Assembly: GCA_963846855.1 (NCBI GenBank)
Contig: CAWJXK010000003.1
Location: forward strand, 1 to 64,000
From: CAIWHR01 sp963846855
GTDB taxonomy: Bacteria > Pseudomonadota > Gammaproteobacteria > Burkholderiales > Casimicrobiaceae
DNA length: 64,000 nucleotides
Direction: 5' to 3'
Shown here: piece after piece, positions 31,888 to 39,540 of the stretch
Layout of the letters: each line of letters starts with the position of its first letter
Numbering within the stretch: position 1 is the first letter of the stretch
Made by a program: the position numbers and the translations under genes
The notes under the pieces: generated by a model
What the model was told of the DNA's origin: nothing
Database searches by the model: none
Seen by the model: the letters and a program-made list of their open reading frames with translations, nothing else

Positions 31888-32495
31888 TTCTTCTCGGCCT
31901 TCTCGGGTTCGGCGAACGCGTAGCCGGCGATCTCCATCTGCACGCTCACCTCGGGCTCCTGGCCCGCCGCAGGCTTGAAGCCGCGAAACGCGTTGAGCGG
32001 CCGGATCGAGATGTTCTCGATCACGAGATACGGCGGCTGCGACTCCAGCGCACCCAGGATCTTCTGCAGATTCGGCGTCGTGGCGAAGAACTGCGTCGAC
32101 ACGGCGATGCGGCGGAAGCGGCCCTCGTCCTGCGGCGGCTGGTACTGGCTGGTCGTCGGGCGCCCGCCATTGCCCTCGATGGCCGCGCGCACGAGCTCGG
32201 AAAGCTCGGCGCCGGCAAGATTGGGCGCGGTGTTCTTGAGGAAGAAGCGGCGGCCGTTCTTGGCCTTCATCATGTCGAGCGCCTTGCGATACTCGGGCGC
32301 GGCCGCGGCGATCGTTCTGTAGCGTGCCAGCCGCTCGGTCAACGAATCGATCGCGTCGTCGTAGTGCTTGTGCATGAGCAGGATCGGGCCCAGCAGCAAC
32401 GCAAGCGTGACCAGCGCCGCAAGCGCCAGCAGCGTGAGCGCGAGCGTGCGCTGCCGCTCGACGGGAAGGCGGGCGATCGCGGCGTTGACGTTCAC
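31884..32495 (-). CDS. gspM: Type II secretion protein GspM (PilO-like)
   Basis: A 203-residue protein: short cytoplasmic start, one membrane helix (TLLALAALVTLALLLGPILL, about 20-40), then a coiled segment and a ferredoxin-like periplasmic domain (FFLKNTAPNLAGAELSELVR; YLVIENISIRPLNAFRGF). This is the GspM form of the T2SSM_b/PilO type. It overlaps gspL by 4 nt at its start (ATGA) and the next gene by 4 nt at its end, so all three are coupled. It stabilises GspL in the inner-membrane platform. Confidence 0.85.
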   Translation of the reverse strand: MNVNAAIARLPVERQRTLALTLLALAALVTLALLLGPILLMHKHYDDAIDSLTERLARYRTIAAAAPEYRKALDMMKAKNGRRFFLKNTAPNLAGAELSELVRAAIEGNGGRPTTSQYQPPQDEGRFRRIAVSTQFFATTPNLQKILGALESQPPYLVIENISIRPLNAFRGFKPAAGQEPEVSVQMEIAGYAFAEPEKAEKK

Positions 32496-34117
32496 ATTGC
32501 CTCCCCGCTCGACGGCGCTCTTTGCACCGGCGGTGATTCCGGCGGAATGGCCATCTGCGACGCCGGCGGCGGCGGTCCGAATTTCGCGGTTGCCGGATCG
32601 TTCGACGGCACGACAGGCGACGCAGGAGGCGGTCCCGGACGTGCAGCCGGCGCGTTCGTCGCAGCGGCTGGAGTCGCCGGCGCGGCTGCCGCCGACGATG
32701 GCGCAGACGTTGGCGCTGAGGATGGCGACGATGGCGCCGACGATCCCGCCGTGCTGGCGGCCGTCGTTCCGGGCGCCGGCGCTGTCGCGGCGGGTGTGGC
32801 CGTGCCCGGCGCGGCCGGCGCGGCAGCGTCGGATCCCGGAGCCGGTCCAGCGGCGGGCGCCGGTGCGATGTCAACCGGGGCGGCCGGCGCCGCGGGCGCC
32901 GACGTCGCGATCTCGATTTGTGCCGGCGGCGGCAGCGGCTTCACGCGCGCGGCGAAATCGAAAATCTCGCCCGGCCCGGGCTGGATCTTCATCGTCGGCG
33001 AGCGTGGCGCCGCGTCGACGAATTCGTGCGAATCCTCGAGCAGCGTGACGAGCTGACCCGCGTTCGCGCTCTCGCCTTTCAGCATCATCTCGCGGTACGG
33101 CTCCTTGCCCTTGGTCGCGCTCTTCACCTCGAATTGCGTGATCCAGGTGTCGTCGGGCATGAGCTTGGTGACGTCCTCGATCACCTGGACTGCGTTCGGA
33201 TACGCGTACTTCTTGCCGAGCGCGAAATTGTAATCCGCGGCCTGCTGTTCGAGCTCCGCGCGAAGCTTGCTCGACGCCTCCGCCTGCACACGCGCCTCGC
33301 CGGTGACCTGCAGCAGCGCCATCGTGTACGCGCGCTTCTGCCACAGCGGCAGCACGATCGCGACGAGCGCAAGGAGCGCGATCAGCGCAAGCGGAACCCA
33401 CAGCTGCCAGCGACGCCACAGCGATAGATCCGGGCGCGCGTCGGCGGCAAGGAGATCGAGCTTCGTGCCCGGGCGTGTCGCAGGACCCTGCGCATCGGTG
33501 ATCTCCGGCGTGACCGCGACGACGCTTGCGCCGATGCTCTCCGCCTGCTTCACGGCCTGGTCGACGACGGTGCGGCGCGCGGCCGCCCAGTCGACGCGGA
33601 TCTCCTTCTTCACCGGATCGCGCGCGACGACCGTCGCGTCGAAGTAGAGCTCGTCGGGCTTGAATGGCGTGTGCCGGTCGAGGTCGTAGGCAAGCGTCTG
33701 CTCGAGATCGCGCTCCACCGCGGCGGGCATCGTGAATTGCTTGCGCAGGATCTCGCCGCGCGGCAGCGACACGATGACCCTGGGTGCGGCGCCCGCGCCG
33801 TTGTATGGCGCACGCGGCAGCTGCTCGATCGCGGCGCGCCCGGCGTCGCGCATCAATGCGGCGTCGCCCCCGCGCGGTACCCGCGCCGCCTCGGCGAATT
33901 GCATGCTGCCGTCGCGCAGCACGAGAGTCCATACGACGATCGCATCGGGTTCGAACGCCAGCACCGGGCGCAGGCGCCGTCGCGCCATCGCCGCCGCGAG
34001 CGCGCGCGGCGCGAGTGGCGCGAGTTGATCCGCCCACCAGCGCCAGAACGCGGGGAGGCCGAATCGATGCGCAGCCGCGCGCATCCGTCGCGAAAGGTCA
34101 ACGCTTGCCTGTTCCAT
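32492..34117 (-). CDS. gspL: Type II secretion protein GspL (PilN-like), with long Pro/Ala tail
   Basis: A 541-residue protein. The cytoplasmic part (about 40-225; ILRKQFTMPAAVERDLEQTL, DELYFDATVVARD) resembles the actin-like fold that binds GspE. One membrane helix lies at about 236-258 (LWVPLALIALLALVAIVLPL). A PilN-like periplasmic coiled coil and domain follow (VIEDVTKLMPDDTWITQFEV). The last about 145 residues are almost only Ala, Pro, Ser, Thr and Gly, unusual for GspL and possibly a cell-wall-spanning linker. Start ATG 34117 overlaps the end of gspK by 20 nt. Confidence 0.85.
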   Translation of the reverse strand: MEQASVDLSRRMRAAAHRFGLPAFWRWWADQLAPLAPRALAAAMARRRLRPVLAFEPDAIVVWTLVLRDGSMQFAEAARVPRGGDAALMRDAGRAAIEQLPRAPYNGAGAAPRVIVSLPRGEILRKQFTMPAAVERDLEQTLAYDLDRHTPFKPDELYFDATVVARDPVKKEIRVDWAAARRTVVDQAVKQAESIGASVVAVTPEITDAQGPATRPGTKLDLLAADARPDLSLWRRWQLWVPLALIALLALVAIVLPLWQKRAYTMALLQVTGEARVQAEASSKLRAELEQQAADYNFALGKKYAYPNAVQVIEDVTKLMPDDTWITQFEVKSATKGKEPYREMMLKGESANAGQLVTLLEDSHEFVDAAPRSPTMKIQPGPGEIFDFAARVKPLPPPAQIEIATSAPAAPAAPVDIAPAPAAGPAPGSDAAAPAAPGTATPAATAPAPGTTAASTAGSSAPSSPSSAPTSAPSSAAAAPATPAAATNAPAARPGPPPASPVVPSNDPATAKFGPPPPASQMAIPPESPPVQRAPSSGEAM

Positions 34118-35039
34118 ATTGATCGGGGGCGGCGGTTGATTCGGCGGTGCCCGCTGGGGCGGGCAATCGCGCACCCTCCTGCCAGAGCAGCGCGATCAGG
34201 GGCCGTTGCGGGTCGGACGACGGTCGCAGCACCGCTTCGCGGACGAAGGTTACACCATCGGGGAGCGCAGCTTCGGCGCGGATGCGCCAGATGGGCACGG
34301 CCGCCGAGCTGAGACCCTGCGCCTGCGGCAGCAGCGGAATCGGCAGCTTGTTGGCGATGGCATCGGCGCGCTCGGTGATGAACATGTCGATCTGCTCAGG
34401 GGTCGTCCCCGGAATGCAGAGCAGCACGTCGCGCGGAGCCGTCGCGAGATTGACGCCCGGCTGGCGCGAGTAGACGGTCAGACTGTCCGCGAGGCGCGCG
34501 ACAAGCCCCGGCGTCATCGTGAGTACCCGCTGCAGCTCGCCCACCGTGGTGAACGGACCGTTGGCCGGCACGTACTTCTTGCCGGCCGCGGCATACTCGT
34601 TGATCTCCGCGCCGTTGGGGCGGACGAGATCGTCCGGGTCGCGCCAGTCCTCGATCTTCTCGGCCATCGCCTGGGCTGCGCTGGCGTCCTGTTCGCCGAT
34701 GTTCTGGAGGAGACCCTTCAGCAGCGGCTCGGTCGCCATGTTGATGTCGATGCGCGCGGCCTCGTCGACGGCGGTCGCGGTGATGGTCGCGTCGCCGTCC
34801 GTCCACGTGTGGACCTGGCCGTCCGGCATCCAGACGTCGGGGGATGTGCGCGGGCGCCCCAGCTCGAAAGCGACGCGCTCGATGGCGCCGTCCGCGGTCG
34901 CGCGCGCCTGCGCGACCGACAGCGCGTTGCGCGCCGAGAGCGCCTCCGAATGCATGCTGAACGCGAAGCCGCTGGCGATCACCGTGAGCATCACCGTGAG
35001 CCAGAGCGCCGCGACGAGCGCGATGCCGTCTTCGCGCAT
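34098..35039 (-). CDS. gspK: Minor pseudopilin GspK
   Basis: A 313-residue protein beginning MREDGIALVAALWLTVMLTV, a prepilin-like N-terminus lacking Glu at position +5, as is normal for GspK. The large globular part has the GspK SAM-like domain signatures (ARIDINMATEPLLKGLLQNI, KIEDWRDPDDLVRPNGAE, PFTTVGELQRVLTMTPGL). Start ATG 35039 overlaps the gspJ stop by one base (TGATG). GspK caps the pseudopilus tip with GspI and GspJ. Confidence 0.92.
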   Translation of the reverse strand: MREDGIALVAALWLTVMLTVIASGFAFSMHSEALSARNALSVAQARATADGAIERVAFELGRPRTSPDVWMPDGQVHTWTDGDATITATAVDEAARIDINMATEPLLKGLLQNIGEQDASAAQAMAEKIEDWRDPDDLVRPNGAEINEYAAAGKKYVPANGPFTTVGELQRVLTMTPGLVARLADSLTVYSRQPGVNLATAPRDVLLCIPGTTPEQIDMFITERADAIANKLPIPLLPQAQGLSSAAVPIWRIRAEAALPDGVTFVREAVLRPSSDPQRPLIALLWQEGARLPAPAGTAESTAAPDQYGTGKR

Positions 35040-35719
35040 CAGCTCACTCCCATGCAGCGGCCGCGCAACGGGTCGTAGGTGGTGCAGCCGGCTTCGGGGG
35101 CGCGACGCGGCTCGACCACGAGGGCGGGCCATGCGGGACCCTGTTTCGGCTGCACTTCGATCTTGACGAGGAGCGGCAATTTCTGGGTGTCGTCCCACCG
35201 GTCGCGCCACGACGGCGCATCCGACTCGACGGCACCCGGGTCGCGGCCGAAATAGGTGATCTTGAGCTCGGAAATGCCGTCGGCGAGCACCGAATGCTCG
35301 ACGTCCTGGAATTCGGGATTTTGCGTCGCCTGCGGATCGGGCAGCAGCCGCTCGACGACGAGCTGCGTCTTGTCGTCGACGCGTGCGAGTGCCAGTCGGA
35401 AGTACAGCACGCCGCCTTCGGCAACGCGCGTGGGGAGCGACGCGGTGTAGCGCAACTCGTCACGCTCGCCCGAGAACAGCAGCGGAAAGTCAGTGGCCTT
35501 GCGCAGCCGCAGCGGATATTCCGCGGTCAGCTCCTCGCGCAGGAATTCGTGCGTCTGACGCATCTCGGACACCTGCGCCGCCTTCGCCTCGCCACCGTCC
35601 CACGAGCGTCCGGCGAGCGAGAGCGCGCCGTAGATCACGCTCGACATCAGCGCGAGCAGCACCAGCGCCGCGATCAGCTCGATCAGCGTGAAGCCCGCGG
35701 AGCGGCGGCGGGACATCAT
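35039..35719 (-). CDS. gspJ: Minor pseudopilin GspJ
   Basis: A 226-residue protein with the prepilin site RRRSAGFTLIELIAALVLLA (cleavage after the Gly, Glu at +5). The body (LREELTAEYPLRLRKATDFP; LLPDPQATQNPEFQDVEHSV; SWRDRWDD) matches GspJ. Two ATGs lie in tandem; the first (35719) overlaps the gspI stop by 4 nt. It partners GspI and GspK at the pseudopilus tip. Confidence 0.92.
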   Translation of the reverse strand: MMSRRRSAGFTLIELIAALVLLALMSSVIYGALSLAGRSWDGGEAKAAQVSEMRQTHEFLREELTAEYPLRLRKATDFPLLFSGERDELRYTASLPTRVAEGGVLYFRLALARVDDKTQLVVERLLPDPQATQNPEFQDVEHSVLADGISELKITYFGRDPGAVESDAPSWRDRWDDTQKLPLLVKIEVQPKQGPAWPALVVEPRRAPEAGCTTYDPLRGRCMGVS

Positions 35720-36141
35720 TGCAGCGTGTCCTTCCTGCCTATGCGCGTCGTCGCGAGTTCCAGCGTGCGCGTGCCGCCGGTCGGCGCGGGAAATTCGACG
35801 TCGACGCTGACGCGATAGAGGCGCGTCGCGATCGACCGCGCCATCTGCTCGACCTCGGGCGGGACACCGGGCGGCGTGTACGCGGCGACCTTGGCCGTCC
35901 AGTGGACGCGGCCGTCGTCGGCCGTGCCGTCGCGCGTGGTCTCGCGCAATGGCCGCACCGAAGCGGTTTCCGCGAGCACGCTCTCGGCGATCAGCACCGC
36001 GCGACTGTAATCCTCCGCAGCGGACACGTTCGCGAGCGCAGCCGAGAAGAGCTTGAACAGCGTCGCGGCGACGAGCGTCAGGATCACGAACGCGACCAGC
36101 ACCTCGAGCAGCGAGAAGCCTGCGACGCGGCGAGAAGTCAT
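35716..36141 (-). CDS. gspI: Minor pseudopilin GspI
   Basis: A 141-residue protein beginning MTSRRVAGFSLLEVLVAFVI, with the processing site G^FSLLE. The C-terminal part ends with a short beta domain (TRLYRVSVDVEFPAPTGGTR). Start at 36141 is chosen because the sequence upstream (to 36276) is not prepilin-like and lies in a 164-nt gap after gspH. Overlaps gspJ by 4 nt. Confidence 0.92.
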   Translation of the reverse strand: MTSRRVAGFSLLEVLVAFVILTLVAATLFKLFSAALANVSAAEDYSRAVLIAESVLAETASVRPLRETTRDGTADDGRVHWTAKVAAYTPPGVPPEVEQMARSIATRLYRVSVDVEFPAPTGGTRTLELATTRIGRKDTLQ

Positions 36142-36305
36142 TGATGTGACGTTCGCGCGGGCCGAAACGGTCCGGCAACCGTAGCGAGCGCAGCCAGGAC
36201 GAGGCGCGCGGACGCGAGGGACCGGAACGTACACGGAGGTACGTGAGGATCCCGAGTGGACGAGTAACGAAGTCATGGCAAGCGCAGCAGGTTGACGGGC
36301 CGTTT
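36142..36305. other. Gap inside the T2SS operon with a palindromic segment
   Basis: A 164-nt non-coding gap in an operon where neighbours otherwise overlap or lie close. It holds ACGTACCTCCGTGTACGT (a stem with 6-bp arms) and GC-rich flanks that look like an interspersed palindromic repeat. A second copy was not found in this window. Confidence 0.45.
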
Positions 36306-36800
36306 TCAGTCGAGGATGGCGACGCGGCCGGTCAGCCAGTCGACGTCGACCTCGTATTTGCGCTCGCCGGCGAACACCGTCACGCGCCCGCCGTTCGAGC
36401 CGCCGTCCGGGAAGAACCGAATTGCGCCGATCTTGTCGCTCACGAGATCGCTCTGCGCCGTGAAGAGCTTGACGCCAACGCCGCGCGGCAGCGGGCGCAC
36501 GCGATCGTCGCCGTCGACGGAGAAGCTCTGGTGCTCGAGGTCGAGCATGAGACGCGCTTCCTGTCGCTTCGCCACCGCTTCGCTCCGCGCATAGCGAAGG
36601 CCGGCGGCGACCTGTCGCGCGGCGCTGCGGAGCTCAGTGGTCGACGGACCGTCCAGCATCCGCGGGATCACCATTGCCGAGATGAGCGCGAGGATCGAGA
36701 GCACGATGAGAAGCTCGATCAGCGTGAATCCGGACGCGCGAATTCCGCCGCTCTCGCCGCGGGGCGCGCCGACTCCCGGCAGGGCAGCGTTCCGGTTCAA
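36306..36800 (-). CDS. gspH: Minor pseudopilin GspH
   Basis: A 164-residue protein. The prepilin site is at about residues 23-34 (ASGFTLIELLIVLSILALIS, Glu at +5), so the leader is longer than usual (24 residues). The body (AARQVAAGLRYARSEAVAKR; IRFFPDGGSNGGRVTV) matches the GspH/FimT fold. Overlaps the gspG stop by 4 nt. Confidence 0.92.
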   Translation of the reverse strand: MNRNAALPGVGAPRGESGGIRASGFTLIELLIVLSILALISAMVIPRMLDGPSTTELRSAARQVAAGLRYARSEAVAKRQEARLMLDLEHQSFSVDGDDRVRPLPRGVGVKLFTAQSDLVSDKIGAIRFFPDGGSNGGRVTVFAGERKYEVDVDWLTGRVAILD

Positions 36801-37240
36801 AGCTTCGAGCTGGACAGGTCCGCGTTCGGACCCTCGCCGCCTTCCTTGCCGTCGGCGCCGAGCGAGACGATCTCGTAGGGCGCGTTCTGCGCGGGCGAGA
36901 CGTACTTGTACTCGTTGCCCCAGGGGTCCTTGGGCACCGTTCCCTTCTTCCAGTAGGGCCCGTTCCAGTTGGTCACTCCCGACGGCGCCGTGATGAGTGC
37001 CTGCATGCCTTCCTGCGTCGTCGGGAAACGGCCGACCTCGAGCTTGTACAGGTCGAGCGTCTGACTGATCTGGCCCATCTCGATCTTGGCGGCGTCCGCC
37101 TTGGCTTTCTCGCCGCGGCCGAGATAGTTGCCCGCGACCACGCTCATGATCACCGCGAGCAGCACCAGCACCACGAGGATTTCGATGAGCGTCATGCCGC
37201 GTGCCGGCTTGCGCGTCCGCGTCCGATTCCGGTCATCCAT
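36797..37240 (-). CDS. gspG: Major pseudopilin GspG
   Basis: A 147-residue protein with prepilin site ARGMTLIEILVVLVLLAVIM (cleaved before Met, Glu at +5). The highly conserved GspG body is clear: YKLEVGRFPTTQEGMQAL, GPYWKKGTVPKDPWGNEYKY, and SLGADGKEGGEGPNAD, the calcium-binding loop. Builds the pseudopilus shaft. Located 66 nt after gspF. Confidence 0.96.
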   Translation of the reverse strand: MDDRNRTRTRKPARGMTLIEILVVLVLLAVIMSVVAGNYLGRGEKAKADAAKIEMGQISQTLDLYKLEVGRFPTTQEGMQALITAPSGVTNWNGPYWKKGTVPKDPWGNEYKYVSPAQNAPYEIVSLGADGKEGGEGPNADLSSSKL

Positions 37241-37306
37241 TGCGTATCTCCCTCTTCGTTGACTTGTCGCTCGAGCGTCCGCGCTCGCACGGCCCTGCCG
37301 CCGCGC

Positions 37307-38554
37307 TCACTGGACGAGGTCGGTCATGCTCATCACCCCGACGAGGATGGAGAGCACGATTCCGAGGATCAGCACGGCGAGCGACAGGATCAGCGCCGGC
37401 TCCAGCACCGCGAGGAACCGCTTGATCGAAATCGCGACTTCGCGATCGTAGATGTCGGCGACCCGCCCGAGCATTTCCTCCAGCCGCCCCGACTCCTCGC
37501 CCACCAGAATCATCTGCACGGCGAGCTTCGGATAGAGGCCGGTGTCGGCGAGCGGCCGGCCGAAGCCCTTGCCTTCGCGAAGGCGCGCGATGACGCCGTC
37601 GAGCGAATTGGCGAGCACGCTGTTGCCGAGCGTTTCCTTGACGATGCCTAGCCCCGACAGCAGCGTCACGCCGTTGGCGAGCAGCGTCGACAGCGTGCGC
37701 GCGAAGCGTGCGACCTCGACCTTGGTGACGACGTCGCCGACGAGCGGCCAGCGCAGGAAGCGCGCGTCCCAGGCGCCCTTCACGACGGGATTCTTGAGCC
37801 GCCGGCGCATCCAGGTGACGAAGAGGAACACCGCCGCCGCGATCGCCCACCACCACCGGCGCAAGCCGGTGCCGATCAGAATCACGATCTGCGTCGACAG
37901 CGGCAACGCCTTGCCGGCCTGCGTGAAGGTCTGCTGGAACTGCGGGACGACGTAGGCGAGGATCAGCATCAGCGACGCGACCGCGACGCCGATCAGGATC
38001 GTCGGATAGATGAGCGCGGTGATCACGCTCTCGCGGAGCTCCTTGTTGCGCTCCATCGTGTCGGCGAGGCGCGTCATCACGTTGCCGAGCGCGCCGCCGG
38101 CCTCTCCGGCGCGGACGATGTTGACGTAGAAGCGCGAGAACACGTCGCGCCGGGCGTCGAGCGCCTGCGACAGCGCCTTGCCGCCGCGCACGTCGTCGCG
38201 GATTCCCTGCAGCAGCACCGCGACCGGCGGTGTGGGCGACAGGCCGATCAGCGTTTCCAGCGCGCGGTCGAGCGGCAGCCCCGCCCGAAGCAGCATCGCG
38301 AGCTCGCGCGTGATCGTCATCACGTTGTCGCCGCTCACTGTCTTGCGCACGAACCAGCGTCGCTTCTCGCCCGGCGACGCGGCACGCGCGCCCGCCCGCG
38401 GCCCGGCGGAGGCGCCGGTGGCTGCCATCACCTGCATCGGCATCAGCCCCTGGTCGCGCAGGCGGCCGACGATCTCCGCCTCGTTCGCGGCGTCGAGCTC
38501 GCCGATCGCGACGTCGCCCGCGGTGTTGACGGCCCGGTAGCGGAAGACGGCCAT
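37307..38554 (-). CDS. gspF: Type II secretion inner-membrane platform protein GspF
   Basis: A 415-residue protein with two T2SSF domains and three membrane helices. The start has AVFRYRAVNTAGDVAIGELD, followed by LARELAMLLRAGLPLDRALE-type and FVNIVRAGEAGGALGNVMTR signatures; the second domain has ARTLSTLLANGVTLLSGLGI and LIGEESGRLEEMLGRVADIY-like sequence. Normal length. It begins 4 nt after the radical SAM gene ends, within one transcript. GspF connects the ATPase to the pseudopilus. Confidence 0.95.
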   Translation of the reverse strand: MAVFRYRAVNTAGDVAIGELDAANEAEIVGRLRDQGLMPMQVMAATGASAGPRAGARAASPGEKRRWFVRKTVSGDNVMTITRELAMLLRAGLPLDRALETLIGLSPTPPVAVLLQGIRDDVRGGKALSQALDARRDVFSRFYVNIVRAGEAGGALGNVMTRLADTMERNKELRESVITALIYPTILIGVAVASLMLILAYVVPQFQQTFTQAGKALPLSTQIVILIGTGLRRWWWAIAAAVFLFVTWMRRRLKNPVVKGAWDARFLRWPLVGDVVTKVEVARFARTLSTLLANGVTLLSGLGIVKETLGNSVLANSLDGVIARLREGKGFGRPLADTGLYPKLAVQMILVGEESGRLEEMLGRVADIYDREVAISIKRFLAVLEPALILSLAVLILGIVLSILVGVMSMTDLVQ

Positions 38555-38558
38555 CTCG

Positions 38559-39524
38559 CTAGCGCTCCGGCAACTCGCTGTTGCCCGCGCTCCAGACCGT
38601 GAGCGGGCTCCAGAACGACGGGCCCTCGTTGCCGACCGGCCCGACGTCGCAGCCGCCGCACACCGACATCGCGGCCCGGTTCTCGCGCATCGCGTTCTGC
38701 ATGGCCCGACGCGGCTCGCCGTTGAGAATCTCGCTGTACTTCTGCGTCATGAGATTGCCGAACACGCCCGCCTGCGGATGCATGCAGCACGGGACGACGG
38801 TGCCGTCCGCGTCGACGTAGAGGAGGTTGATCTCGCCGAACCAGGGATGCGACGCGTACTCGCTCGAATCGGCGAGGAACACGCAAGGCCCTTTGGGCGC
38901 GCGAATCAGGCGGCCAGTGCGGTTTTCCTTCGCCTCCGGCAGCGCCATCCAGCGGCGAAACTCGGGCGTCCAGCCGCGCGGCTTCAGGAGCTCCTCCCAG
39001 CGGCGCGCGTTCTCGCGCGTCTCGATCACCGAGCGCGTGGCGAGCTGCATCGCCGGCGCGTAGCGGTCGCGCAGCTTCGCTGCACGCTCGAGGAACTCGA
39101 GCAGCTTCTCCCATTGCGACGGCGGGCGCAGCCGCTCGTAGGATTCGGGCGATGCGTCGCCGTCGCAGCTGACGACGAGGCGGTTGACGATCTCCTGCTT
39201 CAGCATTTCCTCGAAGTCGTCCCAGTCGACCCATTGCGCGTTGGTGCTGATCTCGACGATCGACGCGCGCCAGCGCTGCTTCGGAATCTCGGCAACGATC
39301 GCGGCGAGGTTTCTGTGCAGCAACGGCTCGCCGAAGTTGAACAGCCGCAGCGTGTGGATGCGCTCGACGTCGATGTTGCCGAGACAGCGCGCGAAATCGG
39401 CGACCTCGATCCGCTTGATTTTGGGCAGGAGCGTCGAGTTCGGGCATCCCACACAGCGCAGCTGGCAGCCGTGGACGATGTCGAAATGCAGGGAGAAGAT
39501 GTTCCGGGGGCGGGCGTCGTTCAT
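38559..39524 (-). CDS. Radical SAM/SPASM protein inside the T2SS operon
   Basis: A 321-residue protein. Residues about 19-27 (HGCQLRCVGCPN) hold the CX3CX2C cluster motif of radical SAM enzymes. LFNFGEPLLHRN is the GGE-like SAM contact, and VSCDGDASPESYERLR follows. The C-terminal part has SPASM-type cysteines (DGTVVPCCMHPQ, then VCGGCDVG) for at least one more Fe-S cluster. SPASM members usually modify peptides or proteins, or act on sugars. It starts 16 nt after gspE and ends 4 nt before gspF, so it is co-transcribed with the secretion machine. No small precursor peptide gene is visible next to it. Its substrate might be a pseudopilin, a secreted protein or something unrelated. Confidence 0.85.
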   Translation of the reverse strand: MNDARPRNIFSLHFDIVHGCQLRCVGCPNSTLLPKIKRIEVADFARCLGNIDVERIHTLRLFNFGEPLLHRNLAAIVAEIPKQRWRASIVEISTNAQWVDWDDFEEMLKQEIVNRLVVSCDGDASPESYERLRPPSQWEKLLEFLERAAKLRDRYAPAMQLATRSVIETRENARRWEELLKPRGWTPEFRRWMALPEAKENRTGRLIRAPKGPCVFLADSSEYASHPWFGEINLLYVDADGTVVPCCMHPQAGVFGNLMTQKYSEILNGEPRRAMQNAMRENRAAMSVCGGCDVGPVGNEGPSFWSPLTVWSAGNSELPER

Positions 39525-39540
39525 GGCAGGCGGGCGCTCG

